From Novosphingopyxis iocasae (GTDB taxonomy: Bacteria > Pseudomonadota > Alphaproteobacteria > Sphingomonadales > Sphingomonadaceae), in NCBI RefSeq assembly GCF_014334095.1, contig NZ_CP060495.1, positions 3,100,501 through 3,164,500 of the forward strand: 64,000 nucleotides of DNA, read 5' to 3'. The translations under genes were made by a program, and so were the position numbers. The notes beneath the pieces were generated by a model. It made no database searches. It was not told the DNA's origin and saw nothing but the letters and a program-made list of their open reading frames with translations. Positions 45,372-54,816 of this stretch are shown here, piece by piece (positions within the stretch are counted from its first letter, which is position 1; each line of letters starts with the position of its first letter).

Positions 45372-47822
45372 TCACCCGCGAAGCCGCCTGGCGATGCCCG
45401 CCAGCGTGTCGCTTAAGGCCGCGAGACGCTTTTGCGCAGGGGCATCACTGCCTTGCGGCAGGGCCTTTGCCATCGCATCCAGCTGTCCCGCGAGCGCCGT
45501 GTCGGTGCCCCCGCCGGCAAGCTGCGCGCGTGCCGCATCCAGCGCAGTACCGAGCTGCCCTGCCATACCAGCGTCCAGCGTGTCGCCACGCTTCAGCTGG
45601 TCCAGATAGGCCAGCGCGATCACCGGATCGGCGGGCCATTTTACCGGGAACTGCTGCTGCGGGTTGAACGTCTTGCCCTGATCGGCCAGCGCTGCCGCCG
45701 CGATCTCGTTGGCGGTCAGCTCCGCGCTCGGCTCCAGCTCCAGCACGTCTAGGCCGCGCGCAATTTCGGAACCGTAGATCTTGCCGTCATAATAATAGAC
45801 CGACCAGTAGCCGCCCAGGATGAGGTGCTTGGGATCGATCGGGCCGCGGTCAAAATAGGCGATCTCGCGCGGGTTGGCGCTGTCGGTGAAATCAATCACC
45901 GAAATGCCGCCCTGATACCAGGCCTGCACGAAGATATCGCGGCCGGGCACGGGTATGATCGCGCCGTTATGTGCGACGCAGTTTTCCATCTCGCTTTGCG
46001 CGGCAGGCAGCTTGTAGTGGCTGCGATACACCAGCTTGTCGTCCACGATATCGTAGATCGCGTCCGCGCCATATTCGCGCGGGTCCTGCGCGCGGCAGCG
46101 CGGGCGCGCGCCCCCGCCCCATTCATCGGTGTAAAGCACCTTGGTACCGTCATTGTTGAAGGTGGCCGAGTGCCAATAGGCAAAACCCTTGTCCGTCACC
46201 GCGTCGATGCGCTTGGGCTTGCGCGGATTGGAGATGTCGAAGATCACGCCATTGCCCGAGCAGGCGCCCGCCGCGATGCCCTTGGCCGGGAAGACCGTAA
46301 TGTCATGGCACTGATCGGTCCGCCGCGTGTCCTGCGTACCCTCGCCATGGTCGCCGCCCAGCCAGAGGCCGGCGATCTGTCCGCTATCCTGATCGGTGAA
46401 GACGGCGGGGCTGTCGATGATGCGCGATTGCGACGGATCGGCGAGGGGGATTTCCACCACGTCGATGCGGAAGAGCGCGGTGCGCGCATCGCCCGGTACA
46501 TCGCCGACGCAGCCGTCCAACTCCTCGCCATCGCGAACGCCCGCGGTGCCGCTGTTATAAACGATGATCGACTTGTCGTCCTCGGCCACCACTGAATGGG
46601 TGTGCGATCCCCGGCAGGTCTGCACCTGGCCCACCTGCACCGGGCGGCGCGGATCGGCGATGTTGAAGATACGCAGGCCCCGGAAACGCTCAGGGCTCAC
46701 ATCCTCACTCACCCCCTGCAGTCCGCAATCGACGCGGCCACGCGTCTGTTCGACCGACATGATCAGGATGTCGCCGACGATGGAAACGTCGCCCTGGCCG
46801 CCGGGGCAGACGACCGAGCTCAGCAGCTTCGGCATGCCGTTCTGGCCGAGCCGATAGAGGTTCATGCCGTGATAATTGCCGAGCGCGAGGAGATCGCCCG
46901 AGAACGCCATGTCGGTATTCGCGAAGCTGAGCAGCGGAGAACGCTCCCCGAAATCGCCTTCGACAGGTTCGCCGTCGCTGGCCGGTGCTTCTTCGCCGGG
47001 TTTCGTCGGCTTCTTGGGCGGAAGACCGGCGGGATTGTTGACGTCGAAAAAGCCGCTCGGCTTCGGCAGTGTCGCCACCAGGCTCAGCCCCTCGGCCTTT
47101 TCGCCCGCGTCGCGGAAACCGGCGGCCAGTGTGGAGCGCGGATCGTCGGAAAGCTGCGTGAACAGCGCGGTCATCCGCTCGATCTCGGACTTCTGTTCGT
47201 TCGTCACATCGCTGGTGAACTCGTACAGCACCGGATCATAGGCGGAGCCCGGCTGATCGAGCAGATCCTCGACCATGGTCAGCGCGCCGTCATGATGCGC
47301 GATCATCAGTTCCAGGAACTTCTTGTCGAACGCGGGACCTTTGAGAGAAGCCAGCTCGGCCATCTGCTGCGGCGTTGCCATCCCGGCCATCATCGCATGG
47401 CCCTGCATGGCGCCCATATCGTGTCCCATCGCGGCATGCGCGGCGGGATCGGGCACGGTTTGCCCACGCTCGCGCAGCCAGTCTTGCATGAAGCGGATCT
47501 CGTCCGCCTGCGACGCGTCGATGCGCTTGGCGACATCGAGCATCTTCGGGTTGTTGGTCCGGTCCTTGACCAGCGCCGCCATCTGCACTGCCTGATAGTG
47601 ATGCTGGATCATGCCCTGCATGAAGGCGACGTCGGCGGGAGAGAAACGCGTATCGGCGATCTTTACCGCCTCCTCGGAACTCAGCTCGCGGCTCTGCTGG
47701 CCGGGCGCGCCGGGCTGTACGATCGGCACCTGCTGCGCACTGGCGGCACCGGCGGTCAGCAGCATGGCCAGCGAAAGGGTCAGCGGCAGCGTGCGCATTT
47801 GGCTACGGTATTTACGGGACAT
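45372..47822 (-). CDS. DUF305 and LVIVD-repeat exported protein
   Basis: 816 residues from ATG 47822 (GGAG 7 bp upstream), with a signal peptide (TLSLAMLLTAGAASA). Residues 57-225 form a double DUF305 domain, with paired His in MIQHHYQAV and MIAHHDGAL and a Met/His-rich linker (MGHDMGAMQGHAMM). The remainder is a beta-propeller of LVIVD-type repeats (GLRIFNIADPRRPVQVG, GVIFDISNPRKPKRID, ISVIDFTDSANPREIAYF). DUF305 proteins are often encoded near copper or silver genes. The function is unknown; a periplasmic metal-binding role is plausible. Confidence 0.88.
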   Translation of the reverse strand: MSRKYRSQMRTLPLTLSLAMLLTAGAASAQQVPIVQPGAPGQQSRELSSEEAVKIADTRFSPADVAFMQGMIQHHYQAVQMAALVKDRTNNPKMLDVAKRIDASQADEIRFMQDWLRERGQTVPDPAAHAAMGHDMGAMQGHAMMAGMATPQQMAELASLKGPAFDKKFLELMIAHHDGALTMVEDLLDQPGSAYDPVLYEFTSDVTNEQKSEIERMTALFTQLSDDPRSTLAAGFRDAGEKAEGLSLVATLPKPSGFFDVNNPAGLPPKKPTKPGEEAPASDGEPVEGDFGERSPLLSFANTDMAFSGDLLALGNYHGMNLYRLGQNGMPKLLSSVVCPGGQGDVSIVGDILIMSVEQTRGRVDCGLQGVSEDVSPERFRGLRIFNIADPRRPVQVGQVQTCRGSHTHSVVAEDDKSIIVYNSGTAGVRDGEELDGCVGDVPGDARTALFRIDVVEIPLADPSQSRIIDSPAVFTDQDSGQIAGLWLGGDHGEGTQDTRRTDQCHDITVFPAKGIAAGACSGNGVIFDISNPRKPKRIDAVTDKGFAYWHSATFNNDGTKVLYTDEWGGGARPRCRAQDPREYGADAIYDIVDDKLVYRSHYKLPAAQSEMENCVAHNGAIIPVPGRDIFVQAWYQGGISVIDFTDSANPREIAYFDRGPIDPKHLILGGYWSVYYYDGKIYGSEIARGLDVLELEPSAELTANEIAAAALADQGKTFNPQQQFPVKWPADPVIALAYLDQLKRGDTLDAGMAGQLGTALDAARAQLAGGGTDTALAGQLDAMAKALPQGSDAPAQKRLAALSDTLAGIARRLRG

Positions 47823-48059
47823 CGAACTCTCCACCTGTCATCCTCGCCTATCGGCTAGCACGCGGCGCAGCCGAAGGGGAAGCGCGAAGGCTCGGCGGCC
47901 GGCGGCGGCACCTAGATCCGGGAACCGCAGCGCCATCTGGTGCGTCCTGAACTGCAACGGGTTCGTATTTTCCCCATTTCCAATCCCCCCGCGGTGCGTC
48001 CCGCCGCGTTCACCCAAAGCGCTTGCCCCGTGCCGGGCCAGCGCCGATGAAGGCGTTTG

Positions 48060-48992
48060 ATGAACTCCGAAGACGACAAACAGGATCGGCCCAACCCCGC
48101 GCATGACTGCGTGCGGCGCGGGCAGGACGAGGCGCAAGGGCAGCAAGAGCGGCTCGAAGACCCTGATGACGAGGTCGATCTGAGCCGCGAAGAGGGGCTT
48201 CAGGTCAGGAAGCGCGCATCGGTCGATAGCTATGTGGTGCATGAGGTCATCCGGCGGCAGGGCCATGACGAGCTGCGCCGTCCGGCGCTGTCGCTGTTCT
48301 GGTCCGGCATCGCAGCAGGCATCGCCATCGCGTCCTCCGTCCTGGGCGAGGGCATGCTGGAGTCAGCGCTGCCGGACACGCCCTGGCGGCCCATCATCGC
48401 GAGCTTCGGATACACCGTCGGCTTCCTGATCGTGATCATGGGCCGCATGCAGCTGTTTACCGAGAGCACGCTATCCGCCACCATCCCCGTTGCCACCAGC
48501 CCGACGCTGTCAAACCTGCTGCGGCTCGGCCGGCTCTGGGGCATCGTGTTCATCGCCAACATGCTCGGTACGCTGTTCATCATGCTCCTCGTCGGCAATC
48601 ATCTGGTCGGCTGGGAGAGCCATCTTGAGGGCATGATCGCGGTGTCGCGGTCTATCCTGACCCACACGCCGTTCGAGACCGTTCTCGGCGGCATTCCGGC
48701 AGGCTTCCTGCTCGCCGCCGTCGCCTGGTCGCTGCCGGTCGGGCGGGGTCAGGAGTTCTGGATCATCCTGTTCTTCACCTATTTCGTCGGCCTCGGCAAC
48801 TTCGCCCACGTCGTCGCGGGTTCGGGCGAGGCGTGGCTGCTGGTGGTAACCGGCAACGCCAGCGTCGGCTTCGCGATCTTCGGCTTCATCCTGCCGGCGC
48901 TCCTCGGCAACATCATCGGCGGGACACTGATCTTCGCGCTGCTCGCCCATGCGCAGGTGAGTCCGGAAATCGAGAACGGGCGCGAGGACTGA
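48060..48992 (+). CDS. Formate/nitrite transporter (FNT) family protein
   Basis: 310 residues from ATG 48060. The first 75 residues are very hydrophilic and acidic (many D, E, Q, R), which is longer than in FocA/NirC. Six membrane segments follow, with family patterns GMLESALPDTPW, FTESTLSATIPV and FFTYFVGLGNFAHVVAGSGE. FNT channels conduct formate, nitrite or hydrosulfide. Given the persulfide genes nearby, hydrosulfide is conceivable, but the substrate is not shown by sequence. Divergent from the DUF305 gene over 237 bp. Confidence 0.9.
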   Translation: MNSEDDKQDRPNPAHDCVRRGQDEAQGQQERLEDPDDEVDLSREEGLQVRKRASVDSYVVHEVIRRQGHDELRRPALSLFWSGIAAGIAIASSVLGEGMLESALPDTPWRPIIASFGYTVGFLIVIMGRMQLFTESTLSATIPVATSPTLSNLLRLGRLWGIVFIANMLGTLFIMLLVGNHLVGWESHLEGMIAVSRSILTHTPFETVLGGIPAGFLLAAVAWSLPVGRGQEFWIILFFTYFVGLGNFAHVVAGSGEAWLLVVTGNASVGFAIFGFILPALLGNIIGGTLIFALLAHAQVSPEIENGRED

Positions 48993-49006
48993 GGCGCTGG
49001 CGGGCC

Positions 49007-49372
49007 CTAGCGCATCTGTTCCTCCAGCGAGCGGGTGCGTTCCGTCATCTCTTCGCCGGTATGCTTGGTGCTGGCAGGCTCGATCAGGAGCACCCAGCAC
49101 TCCTCTTCTGCCACCGGATTGTGCCGTACACCCTTGGGCACGGTGAGGAACTGGCCCTCGCCGATTTCCGCTACGCCATCCTCGAATTCGATGCGCAGGC
49201 GACCCTTCACGATCCAGAACAGCTCGTCCTCGCCCGCATGGTCGTGCCAGACGAACTCGCCCTTCAGCTTGGCGACCTTCAACAGCTGGTCGTTAACCTG
49301 CCCGATCACCTTGGGGGACCAGTGCTCGGTCACGTCCGCAAAGGCGGCTTCGATATCGGTCGGCGCCCACAT
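49007..49372 (-). CDS. Cupin-domain protein
   Basis: 121 residues from ATG 49372. Cupin motif 1 (WHDHAGEDELFWIVKGRLRIE region near residues 42-62) and motif 2 (PKGVRHNPVAEEECWVLLIEP near 80-100) are complete with metal-binding His and Glu. The start overlaps the stop of the DUF885 gene by one base, so the two are co-translated. Small cupins of this type have varied roles; none can be assigned. Confidence 0.9.
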   Translation of the reverse strand: MWAPTDIEAAFADVTEHWSPKVIGQVNDQLLKVAKLKGEFVWHDHAGEDELFWIVKGRLRIEFEDGVAEIGEGQFLTVPKGVRHNPVAEEECWVLLIEPASTKHTGEEMTERTRSLEEQMR

Positions 49373-51201
49373 CAGCGGTTGGCCGCGATATAGGCGTCCA
49401 CTTGTTCCTCGAGCACATCGAGCGGCAGCGCGCCCTGGCCCAGGATCACCTCGTGAAACGCCCGGATGTCGAACTTGTCGCCCAGCGCCTTCTCCGCACG
49501 CGCGCGCAGCTCGGCGATCTTGAGCTGGCCGATCATGTAGCTCGTCGCCTGGCCCGGGTTGTTGATGTAGCGGTTCACCTCCTTCTCGATGTCCCGCTTC
49601 GATAGCGGGGCATTGGCGGTGAAGTAGTCGATAGCCTTCTGGCGGCTCCAGCGCTTGGCGTGGAGCCCGGTGTCGGTGACGAGGCGGATCGCCCGCCACA
49701 TCTGCAGGCTCAGCATGCCGAAGCGGGCGAGCGGGTCGTCATAGCCGCCCATCTCCGCCGCCAGCCGCTCGGAATAGAGCCCCCAGCCTTCGGTATAGGC
49801 GCCGTAATAGCCGAAGCGGCGGAACTTGGGCAGATCGGGCAGCTCCTGCGCCAGCGCGATCTGGAAGTGATGGCCGGGCGCGCCTTCGTGGAACGCGATG
49901 GCCTCCACCTGCGGCTTTTGCACCTGCGTCATGTCCGCCAGATTGACGTAGAAGATGCCGGGCCGCGACCCATCTGGCGCGGGACGGTTGTAGAAAGCGA
50001 CCGATGCGGTCTCCTCCCGGAACGGCTCCACCGCACGCACCTCCAAGGGCGCCTTGGGCAGCCGCTCGAACCATTGCGGAGCCACCGCCATGATCCGCGC
50101 GACCGCCGCGCGGGCATCGTCCAGATAGGCCTCCCGGCCCGCCGCATCGTTGGAGTACTGGTATTTCGGATCGGTGCGCAGCGCCTGGAAGAACTGCTCA
50201 AGCGTTCCTTCGTAACCGATCTCCTGCTTCACCGCCTCCATCTCGGCGCGGATCGCGGCGACCTGGTTCAGGCCGATCTGGTGGATCTGATCGGCGGTCA
50301 GATCGGTGGTGGTGTAGAAGTTCAGTCGGGCGTCGTAATAGGCCTCTCCATTCGGCAGGCTCCACGCGCCGTCATTGCCCTTCGCCTGCGGCTCAATGGC
50401 GTCGAGCGCGCTGAGCAGGACGTCGTACCCCTCGCGATACGGCCCGGTCATCGCCGCCTTCGCTTCGGCGATCAGCCGGTCCTTCTCGGCCTGGGGTGCG
50501 TCGAGCTTGCCGACCTTCGCCTTGAAGTCGGCGAGCAGGCTGCTGTCTTCGCCGTCGGTGAAGGGCGCGCCGGTGAGCACCAGCTTGGCATCCGCCCGCG
50601 CGGGTTCGAACACCATTTCGGGCGGTACGATGCCCATCGCCGCCTGCCGCCGCATGGTCGCCGCGGTCTCCTCCATCACGCGCTTGGTATCGCGCAGCCG
50701 GGCGATGTAGTCCTTCGCGTCCTGCACCGTATCGATGCGGTGCTGGTTGATGAGGAACACCGGGATCTCGCCCGCCGGGCTGCCGTTGGTGGAGACCGGG
50801 AAGCCATAGTCGCGATAGGCGTACTGCTTTTCGTCGGTGGCCACCTTTTCCTCGAACAGGCGGTAGCTGAGCCGGGCGGTGGGGCCCAGCTTCGCCGGAT
50901 CGAACCGCGCGCGCATTGCGGCCAGCTGGCGCTGTTCCAGCTCCAGCGCGCGCGCTTCGGCGGCGGGGGTGTTGTCGTCCAGCTTGTCGTAGTCCGTCTT
51001 GAGGCCGAGGCTGGTCATCGCCTGCGGGCTCATCGCCACCGCCTCGTCGAACGCGGCGTCCAGGAACGCGTTGAGCCGCGCATCCTCGCTCGCCTCACCC
51101 GCGGGCTCCGCGGCGGGCGGGGCGCTCGCGGCGGTGGTCACGGGCGGCGTGGCGGCACAGCCTGCGAGGAGGAGGGCGGTGAGCGCGGCGATGGGCTTCA
51201 T
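49372..51201 (-). CDS. DUF885-family lipoprotein, peptidase-like
   Basis: 609 residues from ATG 51201, giving a lipoprotein signal with lipobox LLLAGC near residue 15. The DUF885 domain fills most of the protein; the HEGAPGHHFQ stretch near residue 443 carries a zincin-like HExxxxH-like pattern, and YTEGWGLYSE follows with a Glu. The family is related to M32/M2-like metallopeptidases and is often exported in sphingomonads. The substrate is unknown. The longer frame to 51348 is a shadow of the thiolase gene. Confidence 0.92.
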   Translation of the reverse strand: MKPIAALTALLLAGCAATPPVTTAASAPPAAEPAGEASEDARLNAFLDAAFDEAVAMSPQAMTSLGLKTDYDKLDDNTPAAEARALELEQRQLAAMRARFDPAKLGPTARLSYRLFEEKVATDEKQYAYRDYGFPVSTNGSPAGEIPVFLINQHRIDTVQDAKDYIARLRDTKRVMEETAATMRRQAAMGIVPPEMVFEPARADAKLVLTGAPFTDGEDSSLLADFKAKVGKLDAPQAEKDRLIAEAKAAMTGPYREGYDVLLSALDAIEPQAKGNDGAWSLPNGEAYYDARLNFYTTTDLTADQIHQIGLNQVAAIRAEMEAVKQEIGYEGTLEQFFQALRTDPKYQYSNDAAGREAYLDDARAAVARIMAVAPQWFERLPKAPLEVRAVEPFREETASVAFYNRPAPDGSRPGIFYVNLADMTQVQKPQVEAIAFHEGAPGHHFQIALAQELPDLPKFRRFGYYGAYTEGWGLYSERLAAEMGGYDDPLARFGMLSLQMWRAIRLVTDTGLHAKRWSRQKAIDYFTANAPLSKRDIEKEVNRYINNPGQATSYMIGQLKIAELRARAEKALGDKFDIRAFHEVILGQGALPLDVLEEQVDAYIAANR

Positions 51202-51244
51202 GTCGGGGCTTTCGGTTCGGATGGGGGGCGGTGGACGCGGCGGC

Positions 51245-52441
51245 TCAGGGCAGTTCGAACAGCCCGGCCGCGCCCATGCCGCCCGCGGTGCACATGGTGA
51301 CGACCACGTGGCGCACGCCGCGCCGCCGCCCTTCGAGCAGCGCCGCACCGATCAGCCGTGCGCCGGTCATGCCGAAGGGGTGGCCGATGGCGATCGCGCC
51401 GCCATTGACGTTGTAGATGTCCGGATCGATGCCCAGCTCATCGCGGCAGTAGAGGCACTGGCTGGCGAACGCCTCGTTCAGCTCCCACAGTCCGATGTCG
51501 GAGACCTTCAGGCCTGCGCGGTCCAGCAGCTTGGGCACCGCGAACACCGGGCCGATGCCCATCTCCTCCGGCTTGCAACCCGCCGACTGGAAGCCGCGGT
51601 AGATGCCCAGGATTTCATGGCCTTCCGCCTCGGCCCGCTCGCGACTCATCAGGATCTGCGCGGCGGCACCGTCGGACAGCTGGCTGGCATTGCCCGCGGT
51701 GATGTTGGTGCCTTCCTCGATCACCTCGCCGCCCTTCCAGACGGTCTTGAGGCCGGACAGCGCGTCCGCCGTGGTGCCGGGGCGCAGGCCTTCGTCCTGG
51801 GAGAGCGTCACCTCTTCACTGCCCGCCTCACTGCCGTCCTTGTTATACAGCTTCTTGGTGGTGGTGATGGGCACGATCTCCTCGCCCAGCCTACCGGCTT
51901 CGGTGGCGGCAACGGCGCGCTGCTGGCTCATCGCGCCATATTCGTCTTGGGCCTCGCGGCTGATGCCGTAGCGCTCGGCGACGATCTCCGCGGTCTCGAT
52001 CATCGGCATGTAGGCGTGCGGCTGCTTTTCGATCACGCTCTGGTTCACGTAGCGCGGTGCGTCCTTGGTGACGGTGAGGCTGATCGACTCCATGCCGCCG
52101 GACAGGGCCACGTCGATGTCGCCCGCCATGATCGAGCGGGCGGCGAGCGCGGCGGCGGTGAGGCCGGAGCCGCATTTGCGATCCAGCGTGAAGCCGGGCA
52201 CCTCGATCGGCAGGCCTGCCTCGAAGATCGCCATGCGCGCGGCATTGCCGCCCTGCGTGCCCCACTGGTTGCCCACGCCCCAGAACACGTCGTCGATCGT
52301 GGCGGGATCGATGCCTGCGCGCTCGACAGCGGCCTTCATCACATGGCCACCCAGAACCGGCGCTTCGGTATCGTTGAAGGCGCCGCGATAGGCCTTGCCG
52401 ATGGGGGTGCGGGCGGTGGAGACGATGACGGCTTCATGCAT
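51245..52441 (-). CDS. Acetyl-CoA C-acyltransferase (thiolase)
   Basis: 398 residues from ATG 52441. Thiolase catalytic residues are all present: Cys90 in [13 protein letters not shown] near residue 328, GHPFGMTG with the catalytic His near 352, and Cys384 in [10 protein letters not shown]. It either condenses two acetyl-CoA or cleaves 3-ketoacyl-CoA; which one dominates cannot be read from the sequence. No beta-oxidation partner gene is adjacent. A tandem 9-bp repeat lies 27-45 bp upstream. Confidence 0.94.
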   Translation of the reverse strand: MHEAVIVSTARTPIGKAYRGAFNDTEAPVLGGHVMKAAVERAGIDPATIDDVFWGVGNQWGTQGGNAARMAIFEAGLPIEVPGFTLDRKCGSGLTAAALAARSIMAGDIDVALSGGMESISLTVTKDAPRYVNQSVIEKQPHAYMPMIETAEIVAERYGISREAQDEYGAMSQQRAVAATEAGRLGEEIVPITTTKKLYNKDGSEAGSEEVTLSQDEGLRPGTTADALSGLKTVWKGGEVIEEGTNITAGNASQLSDGAAAQILMSRERAEAEGHEILGIYRGFQSAGCKPEEMGIGPVFAVPKLLDRAGLKVSDIGLWELNEAFASQCLYCRDELGIDPDIYNVNGGAIAIGHPFGMTGARLIGAALLEGRRRGVRHVVVTMCTAGGMGAAGLFELP

Positions 52442-52467
52442 GGGCTGTGGGCTTTCGCTATTGGGGA

Positions 52468-52486
52468 GCTTCACACCGCTTCACAC
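52468..52486. repeat. Tandem GCTTCACAC repeat upstream of the thiolase
   Basis: GCTTCACAC at 52468-52476 and 52478-52486, spaced one helical turn apart, 27-45 bp upstream of the thiolase start on the - strand (reads GTGTGAAGC twice). The spacing suggests a regulator site. Confidence 0.35.
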
Positions 52487-52597
52487 TGTCCAGAGACGGA
52501 AAGTGCAAACCCCGCGAACACAGCCCGAAAGGCTGAATATCCACCTGAAAGGGCGATGGGGAAGGGCGGCGTGTCATGCCCCATGCCTAACCCAAAG

Positions 52598-52618
52598 CCC
52601 CCCTGTAGGACAGGGCGA
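52598..52618 (-). terminator. Weak hairpin terminator behind the radical SAM gene
   Basis: CCCTGT-AGG-ACAGGG (52601-52615) forms a perfect 6-bp stem extended by G-C pairs and lies 16-33 bp after the radical SAM stop. In transcript sense a short T run (CTTTGGG) follows, so termination may be weak. Confidence 0.4.
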
Positions 52619-52633
52619 ATTTGTGCCCGCGCG

Positions 52634-53629
52634 CTACGAACAGCTGGCCCCGCCGAGCACGCAGAAACGCGCGCAATGCGGATGATTCAAGGATACGGTA
52701 TGGTTTGCCGCCGCCAGCGTGGTCCCCAGATCGAACTCCTCGTCATAGGGCAGCAGCGTACAGGCGACGACGCCCGCGGCCTCCGATCCCTTTTTGCGCA
52801 CCACCATGCGGCTGGACGAACACATCACGCTGGACGGCGATATGTCCAAGATGCCCCAGCAGGCGGTGGTGATTTCCGGCACGTCCTTGGTTTCGTCCAT
52901 TTCCGGAAACAGCACGAGCCGCGACGGATCGGCAGCATCGATCGCGATGCCATGCCGCGCAAACAAAGCGGCATAGCCTGCGCGCGCCGCAGCATCGTCT
53001 TCATGCGGCAGATGGCGTCCGGCCACGGCGATGGAAAAACCTTGGCGCGACAGCCATTGCAGCCCGTCGATCGCGGGCGTCCAGCTATTGGCACCCCGTT
53101 CGCCCTCATGCGCCGCCTGCGTGTAGTGATCGAGGCTGACGCGAATGGTGAGCCGGTCGCCATGCTGCGCCTTCAGCGCCAGCAGCGCCTCCTCGCGCCG
53201 CCGCATGGGCTTCATCGCGTTGCTCAGCACCAGCACATCGTAACCGCGGCCCAGCGCGTCCTCCAGCATGTCCATGATTTCCGGGTTCATGAACGGCTCC
53301 CCGCCGGTGAAACCGATTTCGCGCGTGTCGAAGCCTGCATCCGCTTCGTTCATGAAGCGCGCGGTCTCTGCGCGCGTCAGATAGACCAGGGCGTCGTTGG
53401 TGGGGCTACTCTCCATGAAGCAGGTGGCGCAGGCCAGATTGCACAGCGAACCGGTGTTGAACCACAGGGTCTCCAGCCGTTTGAGTCCGACATGCGCGCG
53501 CGGCTCCCCCTTGGCGGTGGTGCGCGGATCGCGGAATTTCTCCAGCGCCAGCGCCAGCGCGTCCGCCTCTGCCGGGGTGAACGGTGAAGGGCCCGTCGGC
53601 ATGTTGCGCGCGCGTTTGGTGGCGGTCAT
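52634..53629 (-). CDS. Radical SAM protein of a probable organoarsenical cluster
   Basis: 331 residues. The [4Fe-4S]-binding motif CNLACATC near residue 63 has the CxxxCxxC form; FTGGEPFMNPE follows near 104. Additional cysteines in the last 90 residues (CWG, MCSS, ACTLLP, HCARFCVLGGASC) look like a SPASM/Twitch auxiliary cluster. It is divergent from an ArsM-like methyltransferase. Cyanobacterial ArsS uses a radical SAM enzyme to build arsenosugars, but this protein is not clearly ArsS (its core motif and C-terminus differ), so a related activity on methylated arsenic is inference. Confidence 0.85.
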   Translation of the reverse strand: MTATKRARNMPTGPSPFTPAEADALALALEKFRDPRTTAKGEPRAHVGLKRLETLWFNTGSLCNLACATCFMESSPTNDALVYLTRAETARFMNEADAGFDTREIGFTGGEPFMNPEIMDMLEDALGRGYDVLVLSNAMKPMRRREEALLALKAQHGDRLTIRVSLDHYTQAAHEGERGANSWTPAIDGLQWLSRQGFSIAVAGRHLPHEDDAAARAGYAALFARHGIAIDAADPSRLVLFPEMDETKDVPEITTACWGILDISPSSVMCSSSRMVVRKKGSEAAGVVACTLLPYDEEFDLGTTLAAANHTVSLNHPHCARFCVLGGASCS

Positions 53630-53757
53630 GGACTTTCCTTATCGAAGCGCAGCTTGCTATGCGATGAGCCGGCGCCGAAGCGACGCCGCGCGCATCCGCC
53701 GATCCGGCGCATGCGTAACAGCATTGGCCTACGCAAAACCACCCACGAAGGATGCCC

Positions 53758-54816
53758 ATGAATCTGGAAAATTCCCGCGATTATTACGGTAAAGTGCTCG
53801 GCGGCAGCGCAGACTTGCGCACCGACGCTTGTTGCACAGCGGAGGCACCCGCCCCGCATATCCGCGCCGCGCTGGCCGCCGTGCATCCGGAGGTGAAGGC
53901 GCGCTATTATGGCTGCGGCCTCGTGGTGCCCGAAGCCATCGAAGGCGCGCATATCCTCGATCTCGGCTCGGGCAGCGGGCAGGACGCCTATATCCTGGCG
54001 CAGCTCGTCGGTGAAAAAGGCAGCGTGACCGGGGTGGACGCGACGCCGGAACAGCTCGCCGTCGCCAACGAACATCTGGAATGGCACCGGGAGCGCTTCG
54101 GCTATGCCAAGAGCAACGTCCGCTTCGTCGAGGGCGATATCGAGAAGCTCGATCAGCTGGGGCTGGAGGAAGGCAGCTTCGACGTCATCGTATCGAACTG
54201 CGTTATCAATCTGGTGGCGGACAAGGCCGCCGTCTTCGCCGCCGCGCACAAGCTGCTGAAGCCGGGCGGCGAGCTGTATTTTTCGGATGTGTATGCGGAC
54301 CGCCGCGTGCCCGCGCATCTGCTGAACGATCCGGTGCTGCACGGCGAATGCCTGTCCGGGGCGCTGTATTGGGGTGATTTCGACAGGCTGGCGAAGGAGG
54401 CGGGCTTTGCCGATCCGCGCCTCGTCACCGATCGCCCGCTCGGCATCAACGACGCCGAAGCTGCGGCGAAGCTGGATGGCATCGCCTTCCACAGCGCCAC
54501 CTTCCGCCTGTTCAAGCTGGACGGGCTGGAGCCGCAATGTGAGGATTACGGCCAGGCCGTGCGGTACAAGGGCACGATCGGAGGGGCTGAGCGCGCGTTC
54601 GATCTGGACGGGCACCACCATATCGAGGCGGGCCGCATGTTCGCGGTGTGCGGCAACACGTGGAAGATGCTCGCCGAAACGCGGCTGGCCGAACATTTCG
54701 AATTTTTCGGCGATTTCAGCCGCCATTTCGGTGTGTTTCCCGGCTGCGGCACGAATAGCCCGTTTGCCGGCGCCGCGGATGTCACCGTTTCGGCGGCAAG
54801 TTCCGGCTGTTGCTGA
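53758..54816 (+). CDS. arsM: ArsM-like arsenite S-adenosylmethyltransferase
   Basis: 352 residues from ATG 53758; GAAGGA lies 5 bp upstream, while ATG 53752 overlaps it. SAM-binding DLGSGSGQD is at residues 68-76. Arsenic-binding cysteines of ArsM are conserved: SNCVINL with Cys148 and GECLSGA with Cys198, plus DACCT (Cys25/26) and YYGCG (Cys53) and a terminal CC. The fold matches ArsM, which methylates arsenite stepwise. It overlaps the next gene by 7 bp. No arsenic resistance genes (arsB, arsC) are nearby, so a biosynthetic role is possible. Confidence 0.9.
   Translation: MNLENSRDYYGKVLGGSADLRTDACCTAEAPAPHIRAALAAVHPEVKARYYGCGLVVPEAIEGAHILDLGSGSGQDAYILAQLVGEKGSVTGVDATPEQLAVANEHLEWHRERFGYAKSNVRFVEGDIEKLDQLGLEEGSFDVIVSNCVINLVADKAAVFAAAHKLLKPGGELYFSDVYADRRVPAHLLNDPVLHGECLSGALYWGDFDRLAKEAGFADPRLVTDRPLGINDAEAAAKLDGIAFHSATFRLFKLDGLEPQCEDYGQAVRYKGTIGGAERAFDLDGHHHIEAGRMFAVCGNTWKMLAETRLAEHFEFFGDFSRHFGVFPGCGTNSPFAGAADVTVSAASSGCC

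Noticed and set aside
50999-53587. 862-residue + frame across thiolase and radical SAM genes
   Set aside because: Crosses two real - strand genes with complete catalytic motifs.
52634-53629. Naming the radical SAM protein ArsS
   Set aside because: The CNLACATC context and Cys-rich C-terminus do not clearly match ArsS; a profile search would be needed.
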